Counted from the stretch's first letter, positions 16,051-23,799 are shown. The stretch: DNA of 32,355 nt from Blastococcus sp. (GCA_025465355.1 JAODNN010000033.1:1-32355), one strand, 5' to 3'. Numbers and translations: made by a program. Notes: generated by a model from the letters alone, not told the origin.

Positions 16051-17362
16051 CCCTACGAGCGCTGAATCACGGGCGGATCCCGAGCGGGGCAGCGGCATGT
16101 TCCGCGCCCTGCGGGTGCCCAACTTCCGGCGCTACGCCTCGGCGAACCTGGTCAGCCTGACCGGGACCTGGATGCAGCGCATCGGCCAGGACTGGCTGGT
16201 GCTGCAGATCTCCCACGACAGCGGGATCGCCCTCGGCGTCACCACGGCCCTGCAGTTCGGGCCCACGCTCCTGCTGAGCCTCGTCGGCGGTGTGCTGGCC
16301 GACCGCTACGCCAAGCGCCGGATGCTGCTCGTCACCCAGACGCTGATGGGCCTGCTCGCCCTGGCGCTCGGTGTGCTGGTGCTCACCGGCTCGGTGGCTC
16401 TCTGGCACGTCTTCCTCCTCGCGGGAGGGCTGGGCGCGGTGGCGGCGATCGACGCACCGGTGCGGCAGGCCTTCGTGTCGGAGTTGGTCGGACCCCGGTT
16501 GCTCGCCAACGCCGTCAGCCTCAACTCCACGATCTTCAACGGGGCCCGGCTGGTGGGCCCGTCGCTGGCGGGGCTGCTGATCGGCGCCTCGGGCGGGAAC
16601 ACCGCGCCGGCCTTCTTCGTGAACGCGGCCAGCTTCGCCTTCACGATCGGGGCGCTGGCCGGGATGCGGACCGAGGAGCTGACGCCGAGCGTCCCCGTCG
16701 CCCGTGCCCGGGGTCAGCTGCGCGCCGGGCTGCGCTACACGTGGGCCCACCCCGACCTCGTGCTGGCGATGGTGCTGGCCTTCGTCGTCGGCACCTTCGG
16801 CTTCAACTACCAGGTCACGATCGCCCTCATGGCCCGGCAGGTCTTCCACCTCGGCGCCGAGGCGTTCGGGCTGCTGTCGACGTTCTTCGCCGTCGGCTCG
16901 CTGGCCGGTGCGCTGCTGTCGACCCGGCGCAGCGTGCGGCCACGGCAGCGCTTCCTGATCGGGTCGTCGGTCGTGTTCGGGCTGTTCACAGTGGCCGCCG
17001 GGCTGATGCCCACCTACTGGTCGTTCGCCGTTCTGCTCATCCCCACGGGTGCGGCGGCGCTGGTCTTCAGCGTGGCCAACAACAGCTTCGTGCAGCTGGG
17101 CGTCGATCCGCAGATGCGCGGCCGGGTCATGGCGCTGTACTTCATGTGCTTCATGGGTGGCACGCCGGTGGGCGCGCCCCTGATCGGCTGGATCTCCGAA
17201 CACCTCGGCGCACCCTGGGGGCTGATCCTCGGTGGTGCCGTCTGCGTCGTCGCCGGGCTGGCGGCCGGCGCGTTCCTCGCCCGCGGACGGCGGGGCAGGG
17301 TCGAGACACCGGCACCCCGGACCGTCGACAGGATTCCAGGTCAGGAGGCTCTCCGGGGCTGA
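16043..17362 (+). CDS. MFS exporter (MFS_3/EntS-like), MarR-linked
   Basis: The 439-residue protein begins its conserved part at FRALRVPNFRRYASANLVS, typical of the EntS-like MFS group. About 11-12 hydrophobic segments follow. The loop after helix 2 has GGVLADRYAKRRMLL, and the second half has RGRVMALYFMCFMGGTPVGAPLIGW. Relatives export siderophores, macrolides or other drugs. The GTG at 16043 overlaps the MarR stop by 8 bases; an ATG at 16097, just before the conserved region, is an alternative start. Substrate unknown. Confidence 0.9.
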   Translation: MGDPTSAESRADPERGSGMFRALRVPNFRRYASANLVSLTGTWMQRIGQDWLVLQISHDSGIALGVTTALQFGPTLLLSLVGGVLADRYAKRRMLLVTQTLMGLLALALGVLVLTGSVALWHVFLLAGGLGAVAAIDAPVRQAFVSELVGPRLLANAVSLNSTIFNGARLVGPSLAGLLIGASGGNTAPAFFVNAASFAFTIGALAGMRTEELTPSVPVARARGQLRAGLRYTWAHPDLVLAMVLAFVVGTFGFNYQVTIALMARQVFHLGAEAFGLLSTFFAVGSLAGALLSTRRSVRPRQRFLIGSSVVFGLFTVAAGLMPTYWSFAVLLIPTGAAALVFSVANNSFVQLGVDPQMRGRVMALYFMCFMGGTPVGAPLIGWISEHLGAPWGLILGGAVCVVAGLAAGAFLARGRRGRVETPAPRTVDRIPGQEALRG

Positions 17363-17370
17363 CCGGCGAG

Positions 17371-17376
17371 TAGCGT
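17371..17376 (+). promoter_or_regulatory. Possible -10 of the small membrane protein/RNA phosphodiesterase operon
   Basis: TAGCGT is followed about 20 bases later by AGGAG (17397-17401) and the ATG at 17407. No -35 match is clear. Confidence 0.35.
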
Positions 17377-17406
17377 GAGAGCTACCCGGACGGTCCAGGA
17401 GTCGCC

Positions 17407-17799
17407 ATGGTCGCCGCTCTCGCGATAGTCGTGCTGATACCGGGCCTGATGGGCGTCGTCGGCGTCGCGCTGCGCGCCCTCGCCCGACGCCGGGCAGCAC
17501 ACCTGCCGCAGTCCCCGCGCCGGCCCCTCCAGGTCGTCGCGGCCGATCTCCGGCGGCTCGCCCGGCAGCTGTCGCTCGTGCCGGCCGGTGCACCCATGCT
17601 CCGTCGGCAGGCCCTGCTGGCCGCCTACGACGCCGTCCTGATCGAGGTCGCCGAGCTGCTGGAGGTGCCCCACGAGCTGGGCGTCAGGACCCCGCTCGGG
17701 ATGGGGCCTGCGGTCGATCCGTTCGAACCGGCCCGCGCCTCCGAGCGGGTGCGGCTGCTCGCCGCGCTCGAGGACGCCGGGCTGGCGGTTCGGGCCTGA
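17407..17799 (+). CDS. Hypothetical protein with one N-terminal membrane helix
   Basis: The 130-residue protein starts at ATG 17407 with AGGAG upstream. Residues ~2-24 are a single hydrophobic segment (VAALAIVVLIPGLMGVVGVAL) followed by Arg-rich residues, so the rest probably faces the cytoplasm. The remainder is helical, with AADLRRLARQLSLVPAG, AYDAVLIEVAELLEVPHEL and RVRLLAALEDAGLAV. I do not recognise a domain. The stop codon overlaps the CTG start inferred for the RNA phosphodiesterase, suggesting co-translation. Confidence 0.75.
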   Translation: MVAALAIVVLIPGLMGVVGVALRALARRRAAHLPQSPRRPLQVVAADLRRLARQLSLVPAGAPMLRRQALLAAYDAVLIEVAELLEVPHELGVRTPLGMGPAVDPFEPARASERVRLLAALEDAGLAVRA

Positions 17800-18359
17800 G
17801 CGACGGGGCCCGCCGGCTGTTCTTCGCCGTCGATCCGCCGGAGGAGGCGCGGGCTGATCTGCAGCGCGCTCTGGCACGGCTGCACGGCCTGGCGGGCGAA
17901 CCGCGTTGGACCGCGCCCGACCGATGGCACCTCACCCTGCTCTTCCTCGGCTCGGTGCCGGGCGAGCGCCTTCCGGACCTGCTCGGTGCCGGCGCGGCGG
18001 CGGTGCGCGGGACGCCGTCCATGAACCTGCGACTGGCCGGCGCCGGTCGGTTCGGGACGACCCGCCGTCCGCAGGTGCTGTGGGCCGGCCTGGACGGCGA
18101 CGTGCAGCCGCTGGTCGACCTGGCCGAGCGGCTGCGTGCCGCCGTCGGGGTGCTGGGCCTGCCGCTGGAGGACCGGCCGTTCCGCCCGCACCTCACGCTG
18201 GCCCGCTGGCGACCGGGCCGGCCGGCCGACGGCACCCTGCCCGACCGGCTGGCCGGGTATCGCGGGCCGGAGTGGCCGGCGGCCGAGGTGCGGCTGCTGG
18301 AGAGTTCCCTCGGCCCCGCGCCCCGCTACGACACGGTGGCCGGCTGGCCCGTCCCCTGA
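17796..18359 (+). CDS. thpR: RNA 2',3'-cyclic phosphodiesterase (LigT/ThpR family), apparent CTG start
   Basis: Both HxTx motifs of the 2H phosphoesterase family are present: HLTL at residue 45 and HLTL at residue 132 (187 residues from the inferred start). The N-terminus RRLFFAVDPPEE is typical for ThpR, which hydrolyses RNA 2',3'-cyclic phosphates and shows 2'-5' ligase activity in vitro. There is no ATG, GTG or TTG in this frame from 17643 to the first motif. The first GTG, at 17955, would remove the first catalytic His. The most economical start is CTG at 17796, forming a CTGA overlap with the preceding stop. The gene converges on the aldo/keto reductase with 3 bases between stops. Confidence 0.85.
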   Translation: MSDGARRLFFAVDPPEEARADLQRALARLHGLAGEPRWTAPDRWHLTLLFLGSVPGERLPDLLGAGAAAVRGTPSMNLRLAGAGRFGTTRRPQVLWAGLDGDVQPLVDLAERLRAAVGVLGLPLEDRPFRPHLTLARWRPGRPADGTLPDRLAGYRGPEWPAAEVRLLESSLGPAPRYDTVAGWPVP

Positions 18360-18362
18360 TCC

Positions 18363-19331
18363 CTACCAGGCGTACTCCATGGGCGCCGGCTTGTAGCCCG
18401 GGAAGATCTCGTCGAGGCGGGCGAGTTGGCCGTCGTCCAGGGTGATGTCGAGGGCACGCAGGGCGCCGTCGAACTGCGCCATCGTGCGCGGGCCGACGAT
18501 CGGCGCCGTCACCGCCTTCTGGTGCAGCAGCCACGCGAGGGCGACCTCGCCGGGCTCATGGCCGATCTCGCGGCAGAACGCCTCGTACTGCTCCAGCGCC
18601 GGCCGGTGCGTCTCCACGCGCTCCTGCGTGCGCGCGTCGCCGCGCCGTCCGCCCTCCTGCTTCTCCAGGATCCCGCCGAGCAGGCCGCCGGCCAGCGGGC
18701 TCCACGGGATGATGCCGACGCCGTAGTGCTGCGCGGCCGGGAGCACCTCCAGCTCGACGAGCCGGGTGAGCAGGTTGTAGTGCGACTGCTCGCTGACCAG
18801 GCCCTGGAAGTTACGGCGGGCCGCGGCCTCGTTCGCCGCGACGATCTGCCAGGCGGCGTGGTTGGAGGAGCCGACGTAGAGCACCTTGCCCTGGGCGACG
18901 AGGGTCTCGCAGGCCTGCCAGATCTCCTCCCACGGCGTGCGCAGGTCGACGTGGTGGAACTGGTAGAGGTCGATCCAGTCGGTCTGCATCCGCCGCAGCG
19001 AGGCCTCGCAGGCACGCACGATGTTGCGGGCGGACAGGAACGTGTCGTTGGGCCAGTCGGACATACCGCCGTAGACCTTGGTCGCCAGGACCGTCTTCTC
19101 CCGGCGCTCGCCGCCCTGGGCGAACCAGCTGCCCAGCACCTCCTCGGTGCGGCCCTTGCCGGCGTCGAAGCCGTAGACGTTCGCGGTGTCGAAGAAGTTC
19201 ACCCCGTCGGCGAGGGCGCGATCCATGATCGCGTGGGCGTCGCTCTCCTCGGTCTTCCAGCCGAAGTTCATGGTGCCCAGGCAGAGGCGGGAGACCGACA
19301 GGCCGCTGCGGCCGAGGTGCGTGTAATCCAT
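18363..19331 (-). CDS. Aldo/keto reductase
   Basis: The 322-residue protein has the AKR (alpha/beta)8 sequence pattern. The catalytic tetrad is visible as Asp48 (FFDTANVYG), Tyr53, Lys85 (LATKVYGG) and His126 (YQFHHVD). A C-terminal NADPH-binding region contains IVGPRTMAQF. The MDYTHLGRSGLSVSRLCLGT start is characteristic of the YajO/Tas-like branch. These enzymes reduce aldehydes and ketones with NADPH; substrate is unknown. ATG at 19331 fixes the N-terminus. Only 27 bases separate it from the divergent thioesterase start, so the two promoters must overlap or lie inside the neighbouring genes. Confidence 0.93.
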   Translation of the reverse strand: MDYTHLGRSGLSVSRLCLGTMNFGWKTEESDAHAIMDRALADGVNFFDTANVYGFDAGKGRTEEVLGSWFAQGGERREKTVLATKVYGGMSDWPNDTFLSARNIVRACEASLRRMQTDWIDLYQFHHVDLRTPWEEIWQACETLVAQGKVLYVGSSNHAAWQIVAANEAAARRNFQGLVSEQSHYNLLTRLVELEVLPAAQHYGVGIIPWSPLAGGLLGGILEKQEGGRRGDARTQERVETHRPALEQYEAFCREIGHEPGEVALAWLLHQKAVTAPIVGPRTMAQFDGALRALDITLDDGQLARLDEIFPGYKPAPMEYAW

Positions 19332-19358
19332 GCGATCAACCCTGGCACCCTGATCGGC

Positions 19359-20183
19359 GTGCCGCAGAACGATGGACCGCTGACGACGTTCGACGCCGCT
19401 ACCGCCGTCCGGAGGACCGAGGGCGGCGGGCTGGTCGCCGCCCTCGACCCCGGGTGGGACGTCGGCGGCAGCATCCTCAACGGCGGCTACCTGCTGGCGG
19501 TCGCCGGGCGCGCGGCCGTCATGGAGAGCCCGCACCCGGACCCGGTCGCCGTGTCGGCCAGCTACCTGCGGGCGACTCCACCCGGCCCGGCGACCCTGAC
19601 CCTGACGCCCGGGCCGGCGGGGCGGACCCTCGCCCATTCCTCGGTCGTGCTCGCCGGCGCCGGCGGCCCGACGCTGACCGCGCAGGTCACGACGGCGGCG
19701 CTGGACGACGAGGCGCCGGTGTACTCCCGGCCGATGCCCGAGATCGCGCCGGTCGAGGAGTGCCTCTCAGCGCAGGCCGGGGACGACCTGGGTGGGCACC
19801 CCGTACCGGAGGTGGGCCTGCGCAGGCGCGTCGAGACGCGGCTGGACCCCGCGACCGCCGGATGGGCCATCGGGAAGCCGTCGGGGGAGCCACTCATGCG
19901 GGCGTGGGTGCGCCTGACCGACGGCACCGACCCGGACCCGTTCGTGCTGCTGCTGTTCGCCGACGTGCTGCCACCGACCAGCTGGTCGATCGGGCTGATG
20001 GGCTGGGCGCCCACGGTGCAGCTCCAGGTGCTGGTCCGCGCGCTGCCGGCCCCTGGCTGGTGCCTCGTGGAGGCGCGGGCGAGCGAGGTCGCCGGCGGCT
20101 GGCTCGACGAGGACTACCGGATCTGGGACTCCACCGGCCGCCTGGTCGCGCAGAGCCGCCAGCTGGCCCGCCTGCCCCGCTGA
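19359..20183 (+). CDS. Thioesterase family protein (double hot-dog acyl-CoA thioesterase-like)
   Basis: The 274-residue protein shows the double hot-dog layout. The first half has WDVGGSILNGGYLLAVAGRAA followed by SYLRATPPGPA. The second half has WSIGLMGWAPTVQLQVLVRA followed by WLDEDYRIWDSTGRLVAQSRQL. These resemble TesB-like thioesterases, which hydrolyse acyl-CoA to free acid and CoA. GTG at 19359 is used because it fits the family N-terminus; the open frame continues upstream only as antisense of the reductase. It converges with the TetR gene (21-base gap). Substrate chain length is unknown. Confidence 0.85.
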   Translation: MPQNDGPLTTFDAATAVRRTEGGGLVAALDPGWDVGGSILNGGYLLAVAGRAAVMESPHPDPVAVSASYLRATPPGPATLTLTPGPAGRTLAHSSVVLAGAGGPTLTAQVTTAALDDEAPVYSRPMPEIAPVEECLSAQAGDDLGGHPVPEVGLRRRVETRLDPATAGWAIGKPSGEPLMRAWVRLTDGTDPDPFVLLLFADVLPPTSWSIGLMGWAPTVQLQVLVRALPAPGWCLVEARASEVAGGWLDEDYRIWDSTGRLVAQSRQLARLPR

Positions 20184-20204
20184 CCGGGCGGCAGGGAGCG
20201 GCGC

Positions 20205-20822
20205 TCAGCTCGCCGGCAGCGTGACGTCGCCGGTGAGGTAGCGCTGCACGGTGGGGCCGACGGCGGCGATCAGGGACTCCTGGGACGCCGAGGCGAGCGG
20301 CTCCACCCGCAGCACGTAGCGGGCCATGACCAGGCCGATCAGCTGACTGGCGACCAGGCTGCCGCGCGCCTCCCGCTCTGCGGCCGGCACGTCCAGCGTG
20401 CCGACGACGCGGCGCATCACCTGGGTCACGAGGAACTCGCGCAGCAGCTTCGCCGTCCACTCGTTGCCGACGGCGGAGCGGACCAGCGCCAGGCCCGCGG
20501 GGCGCATGGGGCCGTCCCAGATCCGCAGCAGCAGGCGGACGACGGCGGCGCCCAGTTCGTCGCGCCCGGCGGCGAGCACCTCCGGCAGGAGGTCGGCCGG
20601 GTCGGCCGGTGCTTCGATCGCGGCCAGGAAGAGCTGGTCCTTGCTGCCGAAGTAGTGGTGCACCAGCGCCGGGTCGACGCCGGCCGCCATCGCGATGCCG
20701 CGAATGGTCGCGCCGTCGAACCCGCGCTCGGCGAAGGTCGCGCGGGCGGCGTCGAGGACGGCGTCCCGGGTGGCCGGGTTGCCGGGCCGCCGTCCGGGAC
20801 GTCGTCCGGGTGCGGTGCTCAG
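20205..20822 (-). CDS. TetR-family regulator of the adjacent ABC exporter, apparent CTG start
   Basis: The product is 205 residues from the inferred start. The TetR helix-turn-helix spans ~residues 20-65 (DAARATFAERGFDGATIRGI, AAGVDPALVHHYFGSKDQLF). The C-terminal ligand/dimer domain includes LVASQLIGLVMARYVLRVEP, common in actinobacterial regulators beside ABC-2 exporters. CTG at 20822 forms a CTGA overlap with the permease stop and has GGAGG (20832-20828) five bases upstream. The nearest standard start, GTG at 20903, would add 27 Arg/Gly-rich residues read through the permease gene. It is the third gene of the ABC operon, so it likely controls its own expression through the repeats at 22338-22373. 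Confidence 0.88.
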   Translation of the reverse strand: MSTAPGRRPGRRPGNPATRDAVLDAARATFAERGFDGATIRGIAMAAGVDPALVHHYFGSKDQLFLAAIEAPADPADLLPEVLAAGRDELGAAVVRLLLRIWDGPMRPAGLALVRSAVGNEWTAKLLREFLVTQVMRRVVGTLDVPAAEREARGSLVASQLIGLVMARYVLRVEPLASASQESLIAAVGPTVQRYLTGDVTLPAS

Positions 20823-21604
20823 TCGGTCCTCCGTCGCAGCGTGGCCGCCGCCAGGGCGAGCGCGAGGAGGGTGGCGCCGGCGACCACGGCGACGTCGATC
20901 CACATCCTGCCGGTGGCCGTCGTGTGCGCACCGACCTCCTGCAGGGCGTCGACGGCGTAGGTGAGCGGCAGCACGTGGCTGATCGCCTGCAGCCAGCCGG
21001 CCATCTGGTCGACCGGCACGAGCAGCCCGCAGAGGAAGAACTGCGGCAGCACGATCACCGGCATGAACTGCACCGCCTGGAACTCGGTGCGGGCGAAGGC
21101 ACTCGCCAGCAGGCCGAGGGCCACCCCGAGAGCGGCGTCGACGACCGCGATGAGGACGACGAGCCAGATCGAGCCGGTCACGTCGAGGCCGTACACGGTC
21201 GTGGCGATCGTCACGGTGACCACGGCCTGGAGGGTGGCCGCCAGGCCGAACGCGGCCCCGTAGCCGAGCAGCAGGTCCAGCCGGCCCAGGGGAGTGGTGA
21301 GCAGCCGCTCGAGCGTGCCCGAGGTCCGCTCGCGGAGCATGGCGATGCTGGTCACCAGGAACATGACCACGAACGGGAAGATGCCGAGCATCGTCAGGCC
21401 CACGTGGTCGAAGATGCCGGGCTGACCGGGGACGGCCGGCACGTCCTTCCACAGCAGGTAGAGCAGCCCGAGCAGGCCGCTGGGCAGGACCAGCATCATC
21501 GCGACCGTGCGGTGGTCGTGCGCGACCTGACGCAGCACCCGCCGGGCGGTCGCGGCGGTGAGCCGCGGGCTCAGGTGGGTGGGGGCGGACCGGGCGAGTG
21601 TCAT
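20819..21604 (-). CDS. ABC-2 type exporter permease
   Basis: The 261-residue membrane protein has about six hydrophobic segments in the ABC-2 pattern. An early helix contains MMLVLPSGLLGLLYLLW. The conserved cytosolic loop RERTSGTLERLLTTPLGRLDLLLG follows helix 2, and near the end is VIVLPQFFLCGLLVPVDQMAGWLQAISHVLPLTY. This fits DrrB/NodJ-like drug or lipid exporters. ATG at 21604 overlaps the ATPase stop (ATGA), and its own stop overlaps the TetR start. It should form the transmembrane dimer for the ATPase at 21601-22326. Substrate unknown. Confidence 0.92.
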   Translation of the reverse strand: MTLARSAPTHLSPRLTAATARRVLRQVAHDHRTVAMMLVLPSGLLGLLYLLWKDVPAVPGQPGIFDHVGLTMLGIFPFVVMFLVTSIAMLRERTSGTLERLLTTPLGRLDLLLGYGAAFGLAATLQAVVTVTIATTVYGLDVTGSIWLVVLIAVVDAALGVALGLLASAFARTEFQAVQFMPVIVLPQFFLCGLLVPVDQMAGWLQAISHVLPLTYAVDALQEVGAHTTATGRMWIDVAVVAGATLLALALAAATLRRRTD

Positions 21605-22326
21605 GCCGCCACCTCCTGGCCGCGGGTGCGGATGAGCTGGAGGAAGGCTTCTTCGAGGTCGTCGGCGCCGGTGTCGGCGCGCAGCTCCGCCGGGGTCGAG
21701 TCGGCGAGCAGTGCGCCGTCGCGGAGCAGGAGCAGGCGGTCGCAGCGGGCCGCCTCGTCCATCACGTGACTCGAGACGATCAGCGTCGTCCCGCTGTCGG
21801 CCAGGGCGTGGAAGCGGTCCCACAGCTCGACCCGGAGCACCGGATCCAACCCGACGGTCGGCTCGTCGAGCACCAGCAGGTCGGGGTCGCCCACGAGGGC
21901 ACAGGCGAGTGAGGCGCGGGCCTTCTGGCCGCCGGAGAGGCCGGTGACCAGCCGGCTCGCGGCGTCGCTCAGCCCGACGGCGGCGACCGCCGCGTCGGCC
22001 TCGTGTGCGCCGCGCCCGTAGAGGGCTGCGAAGTAACGGGCGTTCTCCCGGACGGAGAGGTCGGCGTACACGCTCGGCGACTGGGTGACGTAGCCGACGC
22101 GGGCCCGGAGCGGGGGAGAGCCGGCGGCCAGGCCCAGGACGGTGACCTCGCCGGACCGCACCTTCTGCACCCCGACCAGGGCGCGCAGAAGCGTGGTCTT
22201 CCCGCTGCCGCTGGGCCCGAGCAGGCCGGTGACCTGGCCCGGGGCGACGGCGAAGGTGAGCTTGTCCAGAACCCGGCGGGGGCCGCGGTCGACCACCAGG
22301 TCGGTGACCCGGACGGCGGGATCCAT
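21601..22326 (-). CDS. ABC exporter ATP-binding protein
   Basis: The 241-residue ATPase has Walker A GPSGSGKTT near residue 40, Q-loop VGYVTQSPSVYADLSV, signature LSGGQKAR, Walker B LLVLDEPTVGLD and H-loop IVSSHVMDEA. This is the DrrA/CcmA-like exporter type. ATG at 22326 was chosen over the in-frame ATG at 22344 because GGAGGG lies 4-5 bases upstream and the family N-terminus begins here. It is the first gene of the ATPase-permease-TetR operon. A good promoter and a tandem operator-like repeat lie immediately upstream. Confidence 0.94.
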   Translation of the reverse strand: MDPAVRVTDLVVDRGPRRVLDKLTFAVAPGQVTGLLGPSGSGKTTLLRALVGVQKVRSGEVTVLGLAAGSPPLRARVGYVTQSPSVYADLSVRENARYFAALYGRGAHEADAAVAAVGLSDAASRLVTGLSGGQKARASLACALVGDPDLLVLDEPTVGLDPVLRVELWDRFHALADSGTTLIVSSHVMDEAARCDRLLLLRDGALLADSTPAELRADTGADDLEEAFLQLIRTRGQEVAA

Positions 22327-22337
22327 GTGCCCTCCAT

Positions 22338-22373
22338 AACTCAACGGGCGATGAACTCAACGCTAGATGAGTT
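22338..22373. promoter_or_regulatory. Tandem 16-bp operator-like repeat
   Basis: Two adjacent 16-bp units at 22338-22353 and 22354-22369 share AACTCAACG and GATG and differ only in the three bases between (GGC versus CTA). Each unit holds the TCA...TGA arms of an imperfect palindrome, and the second unit is closed by AACTCA/TGAGTT (22354-22359 and 22368-22373). The repeat overlaps the -10 of the ABC operon and its leader. The last gene of that operon encodes a TetR regulator, the likely ligand. Confidence 0.6.
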
Positions 22374-22389
22374 GTTGTCGACCCGTCAA
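22360..22389 (-). promoter_or_regulatory. Promoter of the ABC-TetR operon
   Basis: On the minus strand TTGACG (22389-22384) and TAGCGT (22365-22360) are separated by 18 bp. This is the best -35/-10 pair in the window. The leader to the ATG at 22326 is about 27 bases and carries GGAGGG. Confidence 0.6.
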
Positions 22390-22413
22390 CGGGGTTCCCT
22401 GTCCCGTCCGGGC

Positions 22414-23232
22414 ATGATCGTCGGCGTGCCCGCGCCCCAGACGATCACCGACCCGGCGGATCCGCGGGTGGCCGACTTCCGCGACCTCAAGGCCGGCGAC
22501 CGCCCCGTCGGGACGCCGCGCGGCACCGGCCCGGTGATCGTCGAGGGCGTGCCCGCCGTGGAACGCCTGCTGGCCTCGCCGTACCGCGTCCGGGCGGTCT
22601 TCGGGGTGCCCGGCCGGGTGGCCGCTCTCGACCTGCCGGACGACGTCCCCGCCTTCGAGGCCGACAAGTGGGTCCTGTCGGAGGTGATCGGCTTCCGGCT
22701 CACGCGGGGAGTGCTCGCCTCCGCGGACCGGATGCCGGCCGCCGACCTCGATGCCCTGCTGGCCGGGCCGGACCCCGGGGCACCCCGCCGGCTCGCCGTC
22801 CTCGAGGGGCTCAACGACGCGGAGAACCTGGGCTCGATCGCCCGCTCGGCGCTCGCCCTCGGCGTGGACGGGTTGCTGCTCGACCCCCGCTGCGCCGACC
22901 CGCTCTACCGGCGGTCGGTGCGGGTCTCGATGGGGCACGTGCTGGCGCTGCCGTTCGCCGTCCTGCCCGACTGGCCGGCGGACCTCGGCCGGCTGCACGA
23001 TGCGGGCTACCGCACGGTGGCGCTGACCCCCGCCCCCGACGCCGTCGACCTGGGGGACGTCGACCCGCGTGCGTATCCGCGGACGGCGGTGCTGCTCGGG
23101 GCCGAGGGGCCCGGGCTCACCCCCGAAGCGCAGCGGGCGGCGGACGTGCGGGCCCGTATCCCGATGCGGCCCGGCGTGGACTCGCTCGGCGTCGCCGCCG
23201 CTGCCGCGATCGCCTTCGCGACGCTGCGTTGA
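22414..23232 (+). CDS. TrmH/SpoU-family RNA 2'-O-methyltransferase
   Basis: The 272-residue protein has the three SPOUT motifs: LEGLNDAENLGSIARSAL (motif 1, with N and the catalytic-type R) near residue 130, LLGAEGPGLTPEA (motif 2) near residue 228, and IPMRPGVDSLGVAAAAAIA (motif 3) at the end. An N-terminal substrate-binding domain precedes these. Members transfer methyl from SAM to a ribose 2'-OH in tRNA or rRNA; the target here is not determined. Start ATG 22414 was chosen as the last start before the conserved DPRVADFRDL. It matches Rv0881 in position (from memory). It is divergent from the ABC operon (87 bases). Confidence 0.93.
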   Translation: MIVGVPAPQTITDPADPRVADFRDLKAGDRPVGTPRGTGPVIVEGVPAVERLLASPYRVRAVFGVPGRVAALDLPDDVPAFEADKWVLSEVIGFRLTRGVLASADRMPAADLDALLAGPDPGAPRRLAVLEGLNDAENLGSIARSALALGVDGLLLDPRCADPLYRRSVRVSMGHVLALPFAVLPDWPADLGRLHDAGYRTVALTPAPDAVDLGDVDPRAYPRTAVLLGAEGPGLTPEAQRAADVRARIPMRPGVDSLGVAAAAAIAFATLR

Positions 23233-23234
23233 CG

Positions 23235-23258
23235 GCGGGCTGACGAGCTCTCAGCCGC
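23235..23258. terminator. Hairpin between convergent TrmH and stress-protein genes
   Basis: GGCTGA (23238-23243) pairs with TCAGCC (23251-23256) across a 7-base loop, and two more pairs are possible with one bulge. It starts just after the TrmH stop and includes the stop of the opposing gene. No U-tract is present. Confidence 0.4.
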
Positions 23259-23724
23259 GGAGGGAGAAGCGGGCCAGCAGCTGGCGCGCCTCCTCGGCGT
23301 GCGCCGGGTCGCACATCACGTCGTAACGGCTCGCCACGATCTTGTTGGTGCTCGTGAAGTCGCGCCGCCCCCGGGTGGCGGCGTAGCCCATCCAGCCGAA
23401 GGCCGCACCGAACACGAGGCCGATGAGCAGGCCGGTGAGCACCGAGCCGATCCACGCAGTGCCGCTCGAGCTGAAGATGCCCAGCAGCAGACCGACGAAC
23501 AGCCCCCACCAGGCGCCGCCCGCCGCGCCTGCCGCGATGGCTCGCCCCGTGGTCAGCCGACCGGTGACCTTCTCGATCATCCGCAGGTCGGTGCCGATGA
23601 TCGTCACGTTCTCGACCGCGAACTTCTCGTCCGAGAGGTAGTCGACCGCGGCCTGCGCCTGCTCGTAGCTGTCGTAGGACCCGACCTGGACGCCGCCGAG
23701 CGGCATCGACACCGACGCTGACAT
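23251..23724 (-). CDS. General stress protein 17M-like (YflT-type) membrane protein
   Basis: The 157-residue protein begins with a YflT-like alpha/beta module (VQVGSYDSYEQAQAAVDYLS, FAVENVTIIGTDLRMIE). Two glycine-rich membrane segments follow (GAAGGAWWGLFVGLLLGIF and GSVLTGLLIGLVFGAAFGWMGY), then a soluble tail ending AEEARQLLARF. Such proteins are stress-induced in several actinobacteria and Bacillus; molecular function is unknown. ATG 23724 was chosen over the in-frame start at 23748 because GGAG lies close upstream and the conserved part follows. A 12-bp palindrome lies in the divergent region before it. Confidence 0.82.
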   Translation of the reverse strand: MSASVSMPLGGVQVGSYDSYEQAQAAVDYLSDEKFAVENVTIIGTDLRMIEKVTGRLTTGRAIAAGAAGGAWWGLFVGLLLGIFSSSGTAWIGSVLTGLLIGLVFGAAFGWMGYAATRGRRDFTSTNKIVASRYDVMCDPAHAEEARQLLARFSLRG

Positions 23725-23799
23725 GTCCGTCTCCACTCCCGAGGCCACGGAATCGTTCCCCAGGGTCGCCCGTGAGCGGCCTCAGGACAAGGGTGCGGG

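Noticed and set aside
20205-21452. A 415-residue protein fused N-terminally to the TetR regulator
   Set aside because: The N-terminal half is an out-of-frame reading of the ABC permease; only the TetR part from about 20822 has family features.
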